From assembly GCF_038595055.1 (NCBI RefSeq), contig NZ_CP152002.1, forward strand, positions 2,028,501 through 2,092,500: a stretch of 64,000 bases of DNA, given 5' to 3'. The notes under the pieces are model-generated. The model did not search any database. It was not told the DNA's origin and saw nothing but the letters and a program-made list of their open reading frames with translations. A program made the position numbers and the translations under genes. Source of the DNA: Paenibacillus sp. FSL R7-0345. GTDB taxonomy: Bacteria; Bacillota; Bacilli; Paenibacillales; Paenibacillaceae. Positions 26,039-33,857 of this stretch are shown one piece after another; position 1 is the first letter of the stretch; every line of letters begins with the position of its first letter.

Positions 26039-27535
26039 ATGGCTCAGCGTGCAGTACTGAATGCAGATATCCGCAAAAGCACAATTAACCGCAATATTTA
26101 CGGACATTTTTCCGAGCATCTGGGACGTTGTATTTACGAAGGCATCTGGGTAGGCGAAGATTCGCCGATTCCCAATACGAAGGGCATCCGCAATGATGTT
26201 GTGGAAGCGCTTAAAGAAATCAGTATTCCGGTGCTGCGCTGGCCGGGGGGATGTTTTGCAGATGAGTATCACTGGAAGGACGGCATCGGTCCGCGTGAAG
26301 GCCGCAAACGGATGATTAACACGCATTGGGGCGGCACGGTGGAGAACAACCATTTTGGAACCCATGAATTTATGGAATTGTGCGCTATGCTGGAATGCGA
26401 GCCGTACATTAACGGTAATGTGGGCAGCGGCACTGTTCAGGAAATGTCCGAATGGGTGGAGTACCTGACATTCAACGGGGTATCACCGATGGCGGAGCTG
26501 CGTAAGGAGCACGGGCGTGAGGAGCCGTGGAGCGTATCTTATTTTGGCGTGGGAAATGAGAACTGGGGCTGCGGCGGCAACATGCGTCCGGAATATTATG
26601 CTGATCTGTACCGCCGTTACCAGACTTATGTACGCAATTACGGGGATAACAAAATCCACCGGATCGCCTGCGGGGCGAATGTGGATGACTATAACTGGAC
26701 GGAAGTGCTTATGCGTGAAGCGACCCGCTTTATGGATTCACTGACCCTGCACTATTACACAATTCCGACTGGAGAATGGCACAACAAGGGGGCGGCTACC
26801 GGTTTTGAAGCCAAAGAGTGGTTCTCCACACTGAAAGCGGCGCTCCGCATGGATGAGCTGGTTGCCCGTCATAGCGTTATTATGGACAAATACGATCCGG
26901 AGAAGCGTGTCGGCCTGATCGTCGATGAATGGGGTACCTGGTATGATGTGGAGCCGGGCACGAATCCGGGCTTCCTGTATCAGCAGAATTCGATCCGCGA
27001 TGCGCTGGTGGCCGGACTGACGCTGAATATTTTCCACAAGCACAGCGACCGGGTGCGGATGGCGAACATTGCCCAGACAATTAACGTGCTGCAGGCTGTC
27101 ATTCTGACCGAAGGCGAGAAAATGGTTCTTACTCCTACGTACCATGTATTCAACATGTACAAAGTGCATCAGGACGCTCAGCTGCTGGATCTGGCTTTGG
27201 AGAGCGGAGCATACAGCTTCGAAGGCAGCGAAATTCCGGAAGTATCCGCGTCTGCTTCTGTCAATGCTGAGGGTGTCATTCATGTCAGCCTGTGCAACCT
27301 GAACCATGCTGCTGCTGCCAAGCTTCCGCTGGAGCTGCGCGGACTGGCCGGCCGGGAAGTTGATATTACCGGTACTACGCTGGCCGGAGCGTCTATTGAT
27401 GCTCATAATACCTTCAGTAATCCTGAAGCGGTAGCACCGCAGGCATTCACTGCCTTCAGCCTGGAAGACGGCATAATCAGTCTGGAGCTGGCTCCGATGT
27501 CGGTTACCGTGCTGGCCATTAAGCCGAAAGCCTAA
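26039..27535 (+). CDS. abfA: Alpha-N-arabinofuranosidase, GH51
   Basis: A 498-residue intracellular retaining enzyme that removes L-arabinose from arabinan or arabinoxylan fragments. The GH51 signature [23 protein letters not shown] lies near 70, the acid/base Glu lies in [13 protein letters not shown] (about 174), and the nucleophile Glu lies in [10 protein letters not shown] (about 296). No signal peptide is seen, as is usual for the family. ATG at 26039 follows AGGGGTGG. A small Cys-rich gene follows after 15 bases in the same transcript. The promoter has a palindrome suggestive of local repression. Confidence 0.96.
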   Translation: MAQRAVLNADIRKSTINRNIYGHFSEHLGRCIYEGIWVGEDSPIPNTKGIRNDVVEALKEISIPVLRWPGGCFADEYHWKDGIGPREGRKRMINTHWGGTVENNHFGTHEFMELCAMLECEPYINGNVGSGTVQEMSEWVEYLTFNGVSPMAELRKEHGREEPWSVSYFGVGNENWGCGGNMRPEYYADLYRRYQTYVRNYGDNKIHRIACGANVDDYNWTEVLMREATRFMDSLTLHYYTIPTGEWHNKGAATGFEAKEWFSTLKAALRMDELVARHSVIMDKYDPEKRVGLIVDEWGTWYDVEPGTNPGFLYQQNSIRDALVAGLTLNIFHKHSDRVRMANIAQTINVLQAVILTEGEKMVLTPTYHVFNMYKVHQDAQLLDLALESGAYSFEGSEIPEVSASASVNAEGVIHVSLCNLNHAAAAKLPLELRGLAGREVDITGTTLAGASIDAHNTFSNPEAVAPQAFTAFSLEDGIISLELAPMSVTVLAIKPKA

Positions 27536-27549
27536 GAAGGAGAATCAGG

Positions 27550-27837
27550 ATGAGCACAGCTTCCGCCTGCAAAGGCTGCCGGGATGAGTACAAGGTAACG
27601 GAAGCACAGATTGCCCGGATTCTGGCTTCCTCGATGTTTAATCCGGATAATACCGCTCCGGAGGAGGTATATGCTGCCCGTTATGCCCTGTGCTCAGGTT
27701 GTCCCAAGCTGCAGGATGGGGTGACCTGCACCGCCTGCGGCTGTATCATCCCGGTCGTCGCCCGCCTGAAAGCACGCGGCTGCCCGTTGCCGGGAGGCGG
27801 GCTGTGGCAGCCTATGCCAGCCTCTGCGGCGGAATAA
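27550..27837 (+). CDS. Small Cys-rich protein, possibly DUF6171
   Basis: A 95-residue cytoplasmic protein with Cys in CKGCRDEY, LCSGCPKL and TCTACGC, seven or eight in all, enough for one or two zinc sites. I think it is of the DUF6171 type, but this is from memory of the pattern. AAGGAG lies upstream of the ATG, 15 bases after abfA, so it is co-transcribed. Its function is unknown. Confidence 0.72.
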   Translation: MSTASACKGCRDEYKVTEAQIARILASSMFNPDNTAPEEVYAARYALCSGCPKLQDGVTCTACGCIIPVVARLKARGCPLPGGGLWQPMPASAAE

Positions 27838-27906
27838 GCTGCCCCGGGCGGTACACGGACTCACGGGCAAAGACCTGAACATGCGGGCCGGGAACCCGCA
27901 TAATGC

Positions 27907-27959
27907 AAAACAGCGGCAGTCATGGACGAGGGTAATGTCCGTGGCTGCCGCTGTTTTTT
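27907..27959. terminator. Terminator between convergent genes
   Basis: AAAACAGCGGCAG and CTGCCGCTGTTTTTT arms enclose an inner GGAC/GTCC stem. It serves the abfA transcript and, read backwards, the regulator gene. Confidence 0.82.
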
Positions 27960-27993
27960 CGTCAGTCCGGCTGCAGCCGGGCCGCAGCGGGTG

Positions 27994-28926
27994 TTACTCC
28001 GCCGGCTCCGCCGGAGCCGCGCCGTCCGTGTAGAACAGCTCAACAACGAGATCGTCGTTGTAGTTGCCGAAGCCCTTACCGAACAGGGTAAGCCCGCCGA
28101 TATGCTCGGCGTCCTCCTCAACCGAGAGGCGGAAGGTCCATTGCTTGTCACGGATGCCGACTTGATCAAGTGTAATATCAGAGAGCTTGAGGCCGTCCAT
28201 AAAGGTTCCCTTTGGCGTTATCCGCAGCTGCTTCAGCAGCCCGTACTGGTTAGTAAGCGCCGGCCACCAGGAAGGCGTATACTTGCCGCGGCTGTCACCG
28301 TAATCACCGGGACTCGTCCAGAAGCCGAGCGCAGTACCATTTAGGGTAAAGGTAATATCCGAAGGCCAGTTGTTGTTAATCGAAGGGGCTTCGGAGGCGA
28401 TTTCCATTGTAATCACAAGCTCCTCCGGCTGCTGGCTGGATAGCAGGAAATTCGGAATCTTGTATTCGACAAACCCTTTGCCGAACCAGAGAATGCCGGC
28501 ATTCATCCGCTCCATATCCCAGAAGTAGCGCGGATCGTCGAAGCTGCCGATCACCTGCGTGGTAGTGGCAAGGCCGCAGGTCGGCTCAATCTGGAAGTCG
28601 GAGTAATGCCCGACAGGGATTTCTTTGCGGTGGGCTTTGCGTTCTGCTTTGTCCGGGGCAGGGAAAATAATCTCCGCCCGCTCGGCGGCCAGGGAGCAAA
28701 TTTTCTGCAGCCCGCTTTTGCCGGGAGCCATATGAGTGGTGATCAGTCCGGCCGCTTCCAGCTTCCGGACATGCATCGTCATAATGGCGCTGCTGAGATT
28801 CACGGCGCCGGCCAGCTCCTTGACGTTCATCGGCTGTACCGCCAGCAGCCGGAGCATATGCAGGCGGACAGTGCTTGATAATGCTTCATAGACCGGCAGA
28901 GAATCTTCAGTAAGATCTAATTTCAT
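27994..28926 (-). CDS. ArsR-type regulator with a C-terminal sensory-like domain
   Basis: A 310-residue protein. The N-terminal winged helix-turn-helix (about 8-85) has HMLRLLAVQPMNVKELAGAVNLSSAIMTMHVRKLEAAGLI, the ArsR/HTH_20 pattern. The ~220-residue remainder is a beta-rich domain with no metal-binding Cys cluster, and contains WPSDITFTLNGTALGFWTSPGDYGDSRG, which has the look of a carbohydrate-binding or cupin-like fold. This kind of protein is often found next to glycosidases. ATG at 28926 follows GGAGG by 6 bases. It is likely to repress itself and the adjacent GH51 gene. Confidence 0.8.
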   Translation of the reverse strand: MKLDLTEDSLPVYEALSSTVRLHMLRLLAVQPMNVKELAGAVNLSSAIMTMHVRKLEAAGLITTHMAPGKSGLQKICSLAAERAEIIFPAPDKAERKAHRKEIPVGHYSDFQIEPTCGLATTTQVIGSFDDPRYFWDMERMNAGILWFGKGFVEYKIPNFLLSSQQPEELVITMEIASEAPSINNNWPSDITFTLNGTALGFWTSPGDYGDSRGKYTPSWWPALTNQYGLLKQLRITPKGTFMDGLKLSDITLDQVGIRDKQWTFRLSVEEDAEHIGGLTLFGKGFGNYNDDLVVELFYTDGAAPAEPAE

Positions 28927-28953
28927 GGTGAGCCTCCGATACATATTAATTAA

Positions 28954-28973
28954 TTAACAATTATATTAGTTAA
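28954..28973. promoter_or_regulatory. Imperfect inverted repeat upstream of the regulator gene
   Basis: TTAAC and GTTAA arms in a 20-base AT-rich segment, adjacent to TTAATTAATTAA, lie 28 bases upstream of the regulator start. It is similar in composition to the palindrome at the GH51 promoter. Confidence 0.4.
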
Positions 28974-29055
28974 AAAGGTTTTACACAAGCTAAATCCCGA
29001 AAAGCCGTCTTTTTACTTATAGCGCTGATTAAAATTATTGGTATATGTCAACCGC

Positions 29056-29084
29056 TTGTCATACTGCCGGCAGGCACGTATAAT
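29056..29084 (+). promoter_or_regulatory. Sigma-A promoter of the fructokinase gene
   Basis: TTGTCA (29056-29061), a 17-base spacer and TATAAT (29079-29084) lie 94 bases upstream of the start. Confidence 0.75.
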
Positions 29085-29177
29085 TATTTTAAGAGAGCGT
29101 TTTATTTTTATATCCGGATTATATACAGACCGGGCCGGAAGCCGGCTTGTGCTTATTTTAGAAGGGAGACTGCTGCT

Positions 29178-30059
29178 GTGAGAGTGCTTGGAGCAATTGA
29201 AGCCGGGGGAACCAAATTTGTATGCGGAATCGGACATGAGGACGGATCGGTAGTCGACCGGGTAAGCTTCCCGACGACAACGCCTGAGGAAACAATGGGA
29301 CTGGTGCTGGACTATTTTTCCGATAAAAAGGTTGAAGCAATCGGAATCGGCTCATTCGGGCCGATCGACCCTGTATTGGGCAGTCCTACATACGGCCATA
29401 TCACTACTACACCTAAGCCTCACTGGGGAGGATATAATGTGGTTGGTGCGGTTGCGGCGCAGTTTGATGTGCCGGTCCGCTTTGATACCGATGTTAACGG
29501 GGCTGCTCTTGGTGAATCTACCTGGGGAGCTGCCCAGGGTCTGGACAGCTGTCTGTATATTACTGTAGGTACAGGCATTGGAGCCGGTGCGGTTATCGGC
29601 GGTCAGCTGATTCACGGCCTGTCCCATCCGGAAATGGGGCATATTCTGGTGCCGCGCCATCCGGAGGACACCTACAGCGGATTCTGCCCGTACCATGGGG
29701 ATTGCCTCGAAGGCCTGGCGGCGGGTCCTGCAATCGGCAGCCGCTGGGGCAAGCCTGCCGGCGAGCTGGCTGCAGATCATCCGGCCTGGGCGATGGAAGC
29801 CCACTACCTGGCTCATGCACTGATGAACTATGTGCTGGTGCTGTCGCCGCAGAAGATCGTTATGGGCGGCGGCGTTATGAAGCAGAGCCAGCTGTTCCCG
29901 CTAATTCAGTCCAAGCTGCAGGAGCTGCTCGGCGGCTATGTCCAGCATCCTGCGCTGAACCAGGAAATCGGCAGCTACATTGTTCCGCCGCAGCTTGGCG
30001 ACAATGCCGGACTGGTGGGAGCACTCGGACTTGCTAAACTGGCGCTTGCCGGAGCCTGA
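29178..30059 (+). CDS. ROK-family fructokinase
   Basis: A 293-residue ATP-dependent sugar kinase, ScrK/GmuE-like, that phosphorylates fructose. The N-terminal phosphate motif GAIEAGGTKFVCGIG, the sugar-binding DTDVNGAALGE, the adenosine-phosphate loop VGTGIGAGAVI, and the zinc-binding segment with HPEMGH and CPYHGDCLEG are all present. GTG at 29178 is preceded by GAAGGGAG. It is monocistronic, with its own promoter and a terminator. The neighbouring sugar genes (GH51) suggest plant-sugar use, but co-regulation is not shown. Confidence 0.93.
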   Translation: MRVLGAIEAGGTKFVCGIGHEDGSVVDRVSFPTTTPEETMGLVLDYFSDKKVEAIGIGSFGPIDPVLGSPTYGHITTTPKPHWGGYNVVGAVAAQFDVPVRFDTDVNGAALGESTWGAAQGLDSCLYITVGTGIGAGAVIGGQLIHGLSHPEMGHILVPRHPEDTYSGFCPYHGDCLEGLAAGPAIGSRWGKPAGELAADHPAWAMEAHYLAHALMNYVLVLSPQKIVMGGGVMKQSQLFPLIQSKLQELLGGYVQHPALNQEIGSYIVPPQLGDNAGLVGALGLAKLALAGA

Positions 30060-30127
30060 TTCAAAAAGAGATTGACTGTACGGAAATATATGGTATTGTA
30101 GTTTCTAACAGTATAGCATTTACGAGG

Positions 30128-30170
30128 AAGCACCTCTTTCACGATTTTCGTGGGGGAGGTGCTTTTTTTT
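30128..30170 (+). terminator. Rho-independent terminator of the fructokinase gene
   Basis: AAGCACCTC and GAGGTGCTT arms with an inner CACGA/TCGTG stem are followed by eight T. Confidence 0.9.
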
Positions 30171-30223
30171 GCGTTATGCGTTATGCGAATGCGTGCTGTA
30201 TGACGACGAAAGTAGGGATTCCT

Positions 30224-31243
30224 ATGCAGATTGTATTTTTAAACCGGTTATCGAGAATGTCCGGAGCGGATCAGGAGGTTTATGCCCAGCTCTGGATCGG
30301 CGAGGAGGAGGGGGTCTGGCGGATCGGATGGCGGGATTTCTCCGGCAGCCATGAAATTGACGAGCATATCTGGTATGAGGGCGGCTCGTGGACCGAAATG
30401 CTGTGCGTCTACAGGCATGAACTGGCAGTGAAGATGGGCGACGGCTACCGTCCGCTGATTGACGGGGCTTTTCATGAAGAGGAAACGCTGGCTGGGCGTA
30501 ACCGGGAGCAGCTGAAGCTGCAGTATTACAGTGAACATCACGGAAATCAGGCTGTTTATGATGAGCTTTGCGCCTGGCGGCGGGGTAAAGCCTCCAGTGA
30601 GCGGAAGGCACCGTATATTCTCGCCAGCAACCGTCTGCTGCGCATGCTCAGCGCCTATCTGCCGCATACGGAAACGGAGCTGCTGCAGATACCGGGAATA
30701 GGGGAAGGCAAGGTTTCGCAGCATGGCAGCGACTGGCTCAGTATTACTGCCGCTATTCCGCGCGAGCACAGCTATCCGCTGAACTGGGTGCATGAGGCAG
30801 TGGAGGAGGAGGCATTCTCGTCCTGGCTTTACAAGCAGAAGGAAATCAAGTACAAGAAGCAGCTTGAACGGCTGCGGCTGCGCCGTATCCTGCTGCAGGG
30901 GATCGAGAACGGACTTGGCATGGAGCAATTGCAGGCCACCGGCGGAATCAGCCGGCGTGAAGTGCTGGAAGCTGTAGAAGAGCTGGAGAAGGAGGGGTAT
31001 TCTGTTGAGAAGCTGATCGAGAATGAGCTGAAGGAGGTTTCAGCCGAGGAGCAGAACAGCATCTGGATGGCTTATGAGCTGATGGGTGATACCTTTTTGA
31101 AGCCGGCGCTGTACAAGGCGTATGGGGATAACTTCTCCCCGGCAGAGGGGCTGGATCTTTATTATGAACGCCTGCGGCTGATCCGCATCCGCTTCCGGCG
31201 GGACCGCCAGCTGCAGACAATCGGCGAAGCTGTGAGCTATTAG
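30224..31243 (+). CDS. HRDC-domain protein with C-terminal helical region
   Basis: A 339-residue protein of unknown role. After an N-terminal ~100-residue domain (MQIVFLNRLSRMSGADQEVYAQLWIG and following), an HRDC-type domain covers about 125-195 (YILASNRLLRMLSAYLP, then ELLQIPGIGEGKVSQHGSDWL), as in RecQ helicases and RNase D. The C-terminal part (about 215-330) is helical and includes a helix-turn-helix-like stretch (ATGGISRREVLEAVEELEKEG) resembling the HTH_40 region of helicases. There is no helicase or nuclease motif, so it probably binds nucleic acid as an accessory factor. The ATG at 30224 has a TAGGGA upstream; an in-frame extension to 30176 lacks a site. Confidence 0.82.
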   Translation: MQIVFLNRLSRMSGADQEVYAQLWIGEEEGVWRIGWRDFSGSHEIDEHIWYEGGSWTEMLCVYRHELAVKMGDGYRPLIDGAFHEEETLAGRNREQLKLQYYSEHHGNQAVYDELCAWRRGKASSERKAPYILASNRLLRMLSAYLPHTETELLQIPGIGEGKVSQHGSDWLSITAAIPREHSYPLNWVHEAVEEEAFSSWLYKQKEIKYKKQLERLRLRRILLQGIENGLGMEQLQATGGISRREVLEAVEELEKEGYSVEKLIENELKEVSAEEQNSIWMAYELMGDTFLKPALYKAYGDNFSPAEGLDLYYERLRLIRIRFRRDRQLQTIGEAVSY

Positions 31244-31253
31244 AAATACAAAA

Positions 31254-31296
31254 GGCGAAGGTTCCCCCATACTTTACAGTAGCGGTAGCCTTCGCC
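31254..31296. terminator. Possible weak terminator between convergent genes
   Basis: GGCGAAGG and CCTTCGCC arms with a 27-base loop lie between the HRDC gene and corA stops. There is no good T tract on either strand. Confidence 0.35.
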
Positions 31297-31319
31297 GTAG
31301 CGTATTCGTCCGTTATCGT

Positions 31320-32255
31320 TCATAGCCAATCCTTCTTGCGGAAGATCACCAGCATTCCGCAGCCGAGCGTAACCATCACAGCAATTACGCCGTAGTAGCC
31401 GTATTGCGAATGGGTTTCAGGTATATTGTCAAAGTTCATCCCGTAGATACCGGTAATGACGGTAAGTGGCATAAATATGGTAGTTATTGCAGTAAATACT
31501 CTCATAATTTCGTTGGCACGGTTAGCAATACTGGACTGGTAAGCTTCGCGTAAGTTGCCCATGAGGTCGCGGTAGGTCTCAAAGGTTTCAGAGATCTTGA
31601 CCGCATTTTCATAAATATCGCTGAAATACTTCTGCAGTTGGTCATCGATCAGTCGCAGGTCCTTTTTGTTCAGGGTGTTGATAACTTCCTTCTGCGGCCC
31701 GAGCATCTTCTTCAGCCACAGAATTTCACTGCGCAGACCGATAATCTCGCTCAGATGCGATTTCTTGGTATGCATCAGGATATCTTCCTCAAGCTTCTCA
31801 ATCCGCGCTTCAATCCGGTCACCGACAGAGAAGTAATTGTCTACAACGATGTCGATCAGGTGGTAGAGGAAGCGGTCAGGCTCGCTGACCTCCTGCTCCC
31901 ACAGGATGGGCTTCAGGACGCGCAGCTCATGAATTTTTTGTTTGGTGACAGTAATAATGTAATGTCTGCCCAGGAATACGTTCAGTGCCCGGAGGAAAAT
32001 TTCCTCGTCATCAAACCGGATGCTGTTAACTACAATAAAATAATGGCTCTCATAAATTTCAATCTTTGGCCGCTGCTCCTCTTCACTGAGGCAGTCCTCT
32101 ACCGCCAGATCATGCAGATTGAACAGGGGCTGGAGCAGCTCCAGATCCTCATCATCAGCGTCGATCCAGTAGAATCCCTCTGCGGGGGCAGTCAGTGTTG
32201 CTTCAATATCATCGATCGGGGTAAAAACCCCTGCGTTTACCAGCCGGATTTTCAT
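31320..32255 (-). CDS. corA: CorA-type Mg2+/Co2+ channel
   Basis: A 311-residue member of the CorA-MIT family, which forms pentameric Mg2+ channels. A large cytoplasmic alpha/beta domain (about 1-240) is followed by two C-terminal membrane helices. The channel signature YGMNF is at the end of the first helix and is followed by an acidic loop FDNIPETHSQYGY. The tail RKKDWL is basic, as usual. ATG at 32255 is 8 bases after AAGGAG; a GTG at 32264 overlaps that site. The gene is preceded by a 257-base leader with an upstream ORF and a terminator-like hairpin, suggesting attenuation. Confidence 0.96.
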   Translation of the reverse strand: MKIRLVNAGVFTPIDDIEATLTAPAEGFYWIDADDEDLELLQPLFNLHDLAVEDCLSEEEQRPKIEIYESHYFIVVNSIRFDDEEIFLRALNVFLGRHYIITVTKQKIHELRVLKPILWEQEVSEPDRFLYHLIDIVVDNYFSVGDRIEARIEKLEEDILMHTKKSHLSEIIGLRSEILWLKKMLGPQKEVINTLNKKDLRLIDDQLQKYFSDIYENAVKISETFETYRDLMGNLREAYQSSIANRANEIMRVFTAITTIFMPLTVITGIYGMNFDNIPETHSQYGYYGVIAVMVTLGCGMLVIFRKKDWL

Positions 32256-32313
32256 CTGATTCACTCCTTATGTCCCCGGTCTTCTCCAGGGTTATGCTAA
32301 TTAAAGCACACGG

Positions 32314-32409
32314 AAAAAATCAGCTTGGCCAGCGGTACAATCAATGAACGGGCCAAAATGACGTTTCGAGAGCATGAAGAAATAGTGCTCCCGCCGCCGG
32401 CAAGCTGAT
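32314..32409 (-). terminator. Attenuator-like terminator in the corA leader
   Basis: On the minus strand, ATCAGCTTG+CCGGCGG (32409-32394) can pair with CCGCTGGC+CAAGCTGAT (32335-32319), giving 9 bp, one bulged base, then 7 bp including a G-U pair. A run of T follows (32319-32314). The ~58-base loop contains a smaller GAGCA/TGCTC hairpin. The 5' arm lies inside the upstream ORF and the 3' arm begins a few bases after its stop. It ends 58 bases before corA, so it would stop transcription into corA when formed. Confidence 0.7.
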
Positions 32410-32469
32410 GCTAATCCTGTGTGGTTGCTCACTTTGCACGCTTAACTGCGTACCCGGGTCGCCTTCCAT
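32341..32469 (-). CDS. 42-residue leader peptide upstream of corA
   Basis: A 43-codon frame (ATG to TGA) with a good site, AGAGGTG, 9 bases before the ATG, starting about 43 bases after the predicted transcript start. The peptide begins MEGDPGTQLSVQSEQPHRIS and ends LETSFWPVH, and its middle is SISLPAAGALFLHA. Its reading frame carries the 5' arm of the terminator stem, and its TGA is 5 bases before the 3' arm. A ribosome stopped at or near the end would block the hairpin. Known analogues in concept are corL and mgtL of Salmonella; this one is a separate sequence. Translation is inferred. Confidence 0.6.
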   Translation of the reverse strand: MEGDPGTQLSVQSEQPHRISISLPAAGALFLHALETSFWPVH

Positions 32470-32518
32470 TCTTCTCTCACCTCTGTTCTTCGTCACTTGT
32501 GCCTTGAAACACTTGTCT

Positions 32519-32547
32519 AGTATAACGCCGGGGTATGCCTCTTTCAA
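32519..32547 (-). promoter_or_regulatory. corA: Sigma-A promoter of the corA leader transcript
   Basis: Read on the minus strand: TTGAAA (32547-32542), a 17-base spacer and TATACT (32524-32519). The expected start is near 32512, giving a 257-base leader before corA. Confidence 0.75.
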
Positions 32548-32591
32548 GCAAAATTCTTTACATTTTAAGGGCTCTTCAGCATTGTATGGAC

Positions 32592-32620
32592 TTGACGAAA
32601 AGCAGGTTCATGATTTAAAG
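32592..32620 (+). promoter_or_regulatory. Likely promoter of the metA riboswitch transcript
   Basis: TTGACG (32592-32597), a 17-base spacer and a poor -10 TTAAAG (32615-32620), about 35 bases upstream of the SAM riboswitch. Confidence 0.45.
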
Positions 32621-32654
32621 TGAATTTTAAGAAAAAAATTGAATACAGCTTAAT

Positions 32655-32836
32655 CTTATCAAGAGCAGGTGGAGGGACTAGCCCTATGAAACCCGGCAAC
32701 CGGCGTGTATACGCACGGTGCTAATTCTTGCGGAAGCTATGCAGGGCATGCAGCCCGGCACTGGCTCTGGCAGATGAGAGAGGCGCATATGACTGAACCT
32801 ATATGACCTTTCTCGCGTGCGGGAAAGGTCATTTTT
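32655..32836 (+). promoter_or_regulatory. SAM-I riboswitch (S box) with terminator
   Basis: The leader has the S-box core: CTTATCAAGAGCAGGTGGAG, then GGGACTAGCCCTATGAAACC, the CGGCAACC core, GGTGCTAATTC and GGCAGATGAGAG at the closing helix. A terminator hairpin (TGACCTTTC and GAAAGGTCA followed by five T, 32804-32836) follows at once. When SAM is bound, transcription stops before metA, so the operon is expressed when methionine/SAM is low. The regulator is well known and its core is intact here. Confidence 0.96.
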
Positions 32837-32891
32837 GCATAGAATTCAGTTCAAACTCAGGTACTAATTCGAATAAGGAGTGGACACAGCA

Positions 32892-33809
32892 ATGCCAATC
32901 AAAATCCCTGACAGTTTACCGGCCAAAGAAGTATTATCCGGAGAAAATATCTTTGTAATGGATGAAAGCCAGGCTTTTCACCAGGATATCCGTCCGCTGC
33001 GGATCGCCATCCTGAATTTGATGCCTACCAAGGAAACGACCGAAACGCAGCTGCTGCGCCTGATCGGTAACTCTCCGCTCCAGGTCGATGTAGTCCTGCT
33101 TCATCCCAGCTCCCATACCTCCAAGAATACTTCTGCGGAGCATTTGAAGAGCTTCTATACAACCTTTGATGAAATCAGCCACCGCCGCTTTGACGGCCTG
33201 ATTGTAACCGGAGCTCCGGTAGAGCAGCTTGAGTTCGAGGATGTGAATTACTGGGAAGAGCTGCAGCAGATTTTTGAATGGAGCAAACATAACGTTACAT
33301 CGACTATGCACATCTGTTGGGCGGCCCAAGCTGGCCTGTACCACCACTTCGGAGTGCGCAAGGTAAGTCTTGACGAAAAATGCTTTGGAGTGTTCTCGCA
33401 CACGGTGAGCCATAATAATGTTAAGCTGCTGCGCGGCTTTGACGAAGTGTTCCATGTTCCGCATTCCCGCCACACCGATGTATCGCGTGAGGATATTGAA
33501 GCTAATCCGGAGCTGCAGATTCTGGCTGAATCGGAGGAAGCCGGAGTATATCTTGTGGCGACCCATGACGGCAAGCAGATTTTTGTAACCGGGCATTCCG
33601 AATATGATCCGTTCTCGTTAAAATGGGAGTATGACCGTGACGTCGCCAAGGGTATGGAAGTTGCGCTGCCTAAGCACTATTACCCTAAGGATGACCCGCA
33701 GCGGACACCGCCGGCGATATGGCGGGCCCATGCCAACTTATTGTTTGCCAATTGGCTCAATTACTATGTATACCAGGAGACACCCTACGACATTGGCCCT
33801 ATCATTTAA
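32892..33809 (+). CDS. metA: Homoserine O-acetyltransferase, MetA type
   Basis: A 305-residue enzyme that activates homoserine for methionine synthesis. The catalytic residues fall at the family's usual positions: Cys142 in HICWAAQAG, His235 and Glu237 in GHSEYDP. The acyl-selectivity motif reads [10 protein letters not shown], with Glu where succinyl-CoA users of the E. coli type have Gly. In characterised MetA enzymes this Glu marks acetyl-CoA use, so acetylation is predicted. ATG at 32892 is used (AAGGAG 11 bases upstream); GTG at 32880 overlaps that site. It is under the SAM riboswitch and is followed by metI in one operon. Confidence 0.95.
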   Translation: MPIKIPDSLPAKEVLSGENIFVMDESQAFHQDIRPLRIAILNLMPTKETTETQLLRLIGNSPLQVDVVLLHPSSHTSKNTSAEHLKSFYTTFDEISHRRFDGLIVTGAPVEQLEFEDVNYWEELQQIFEWSKHNVTSTMHICWAAQAGLYHHFGVRKVSLDEKCFGVFSHTVSHNNVKLLRGFDEVFHVPHSRHTDVSREDIEANPELQILAESEEAGVYLVATHDGKQIFVTGHSEYDPFSLKWEYDRDVAKGMEVALPKHYYPKDDPQRTPPAIWRAHANLLFANWLNYYVYQETPYDIGPII

Positions 33810-33857
33810 TAAATAGAAGCAAACCAATTTTCACCACCACATTTAGGAGGCTCACCG

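Noticed and set aside
32256..32520. M-box (Mg2+ riboswitch) upstream of corA
   Set aside because: The conserved M-box core sequences were not found; the leader instead shows an ORF and one terminator.
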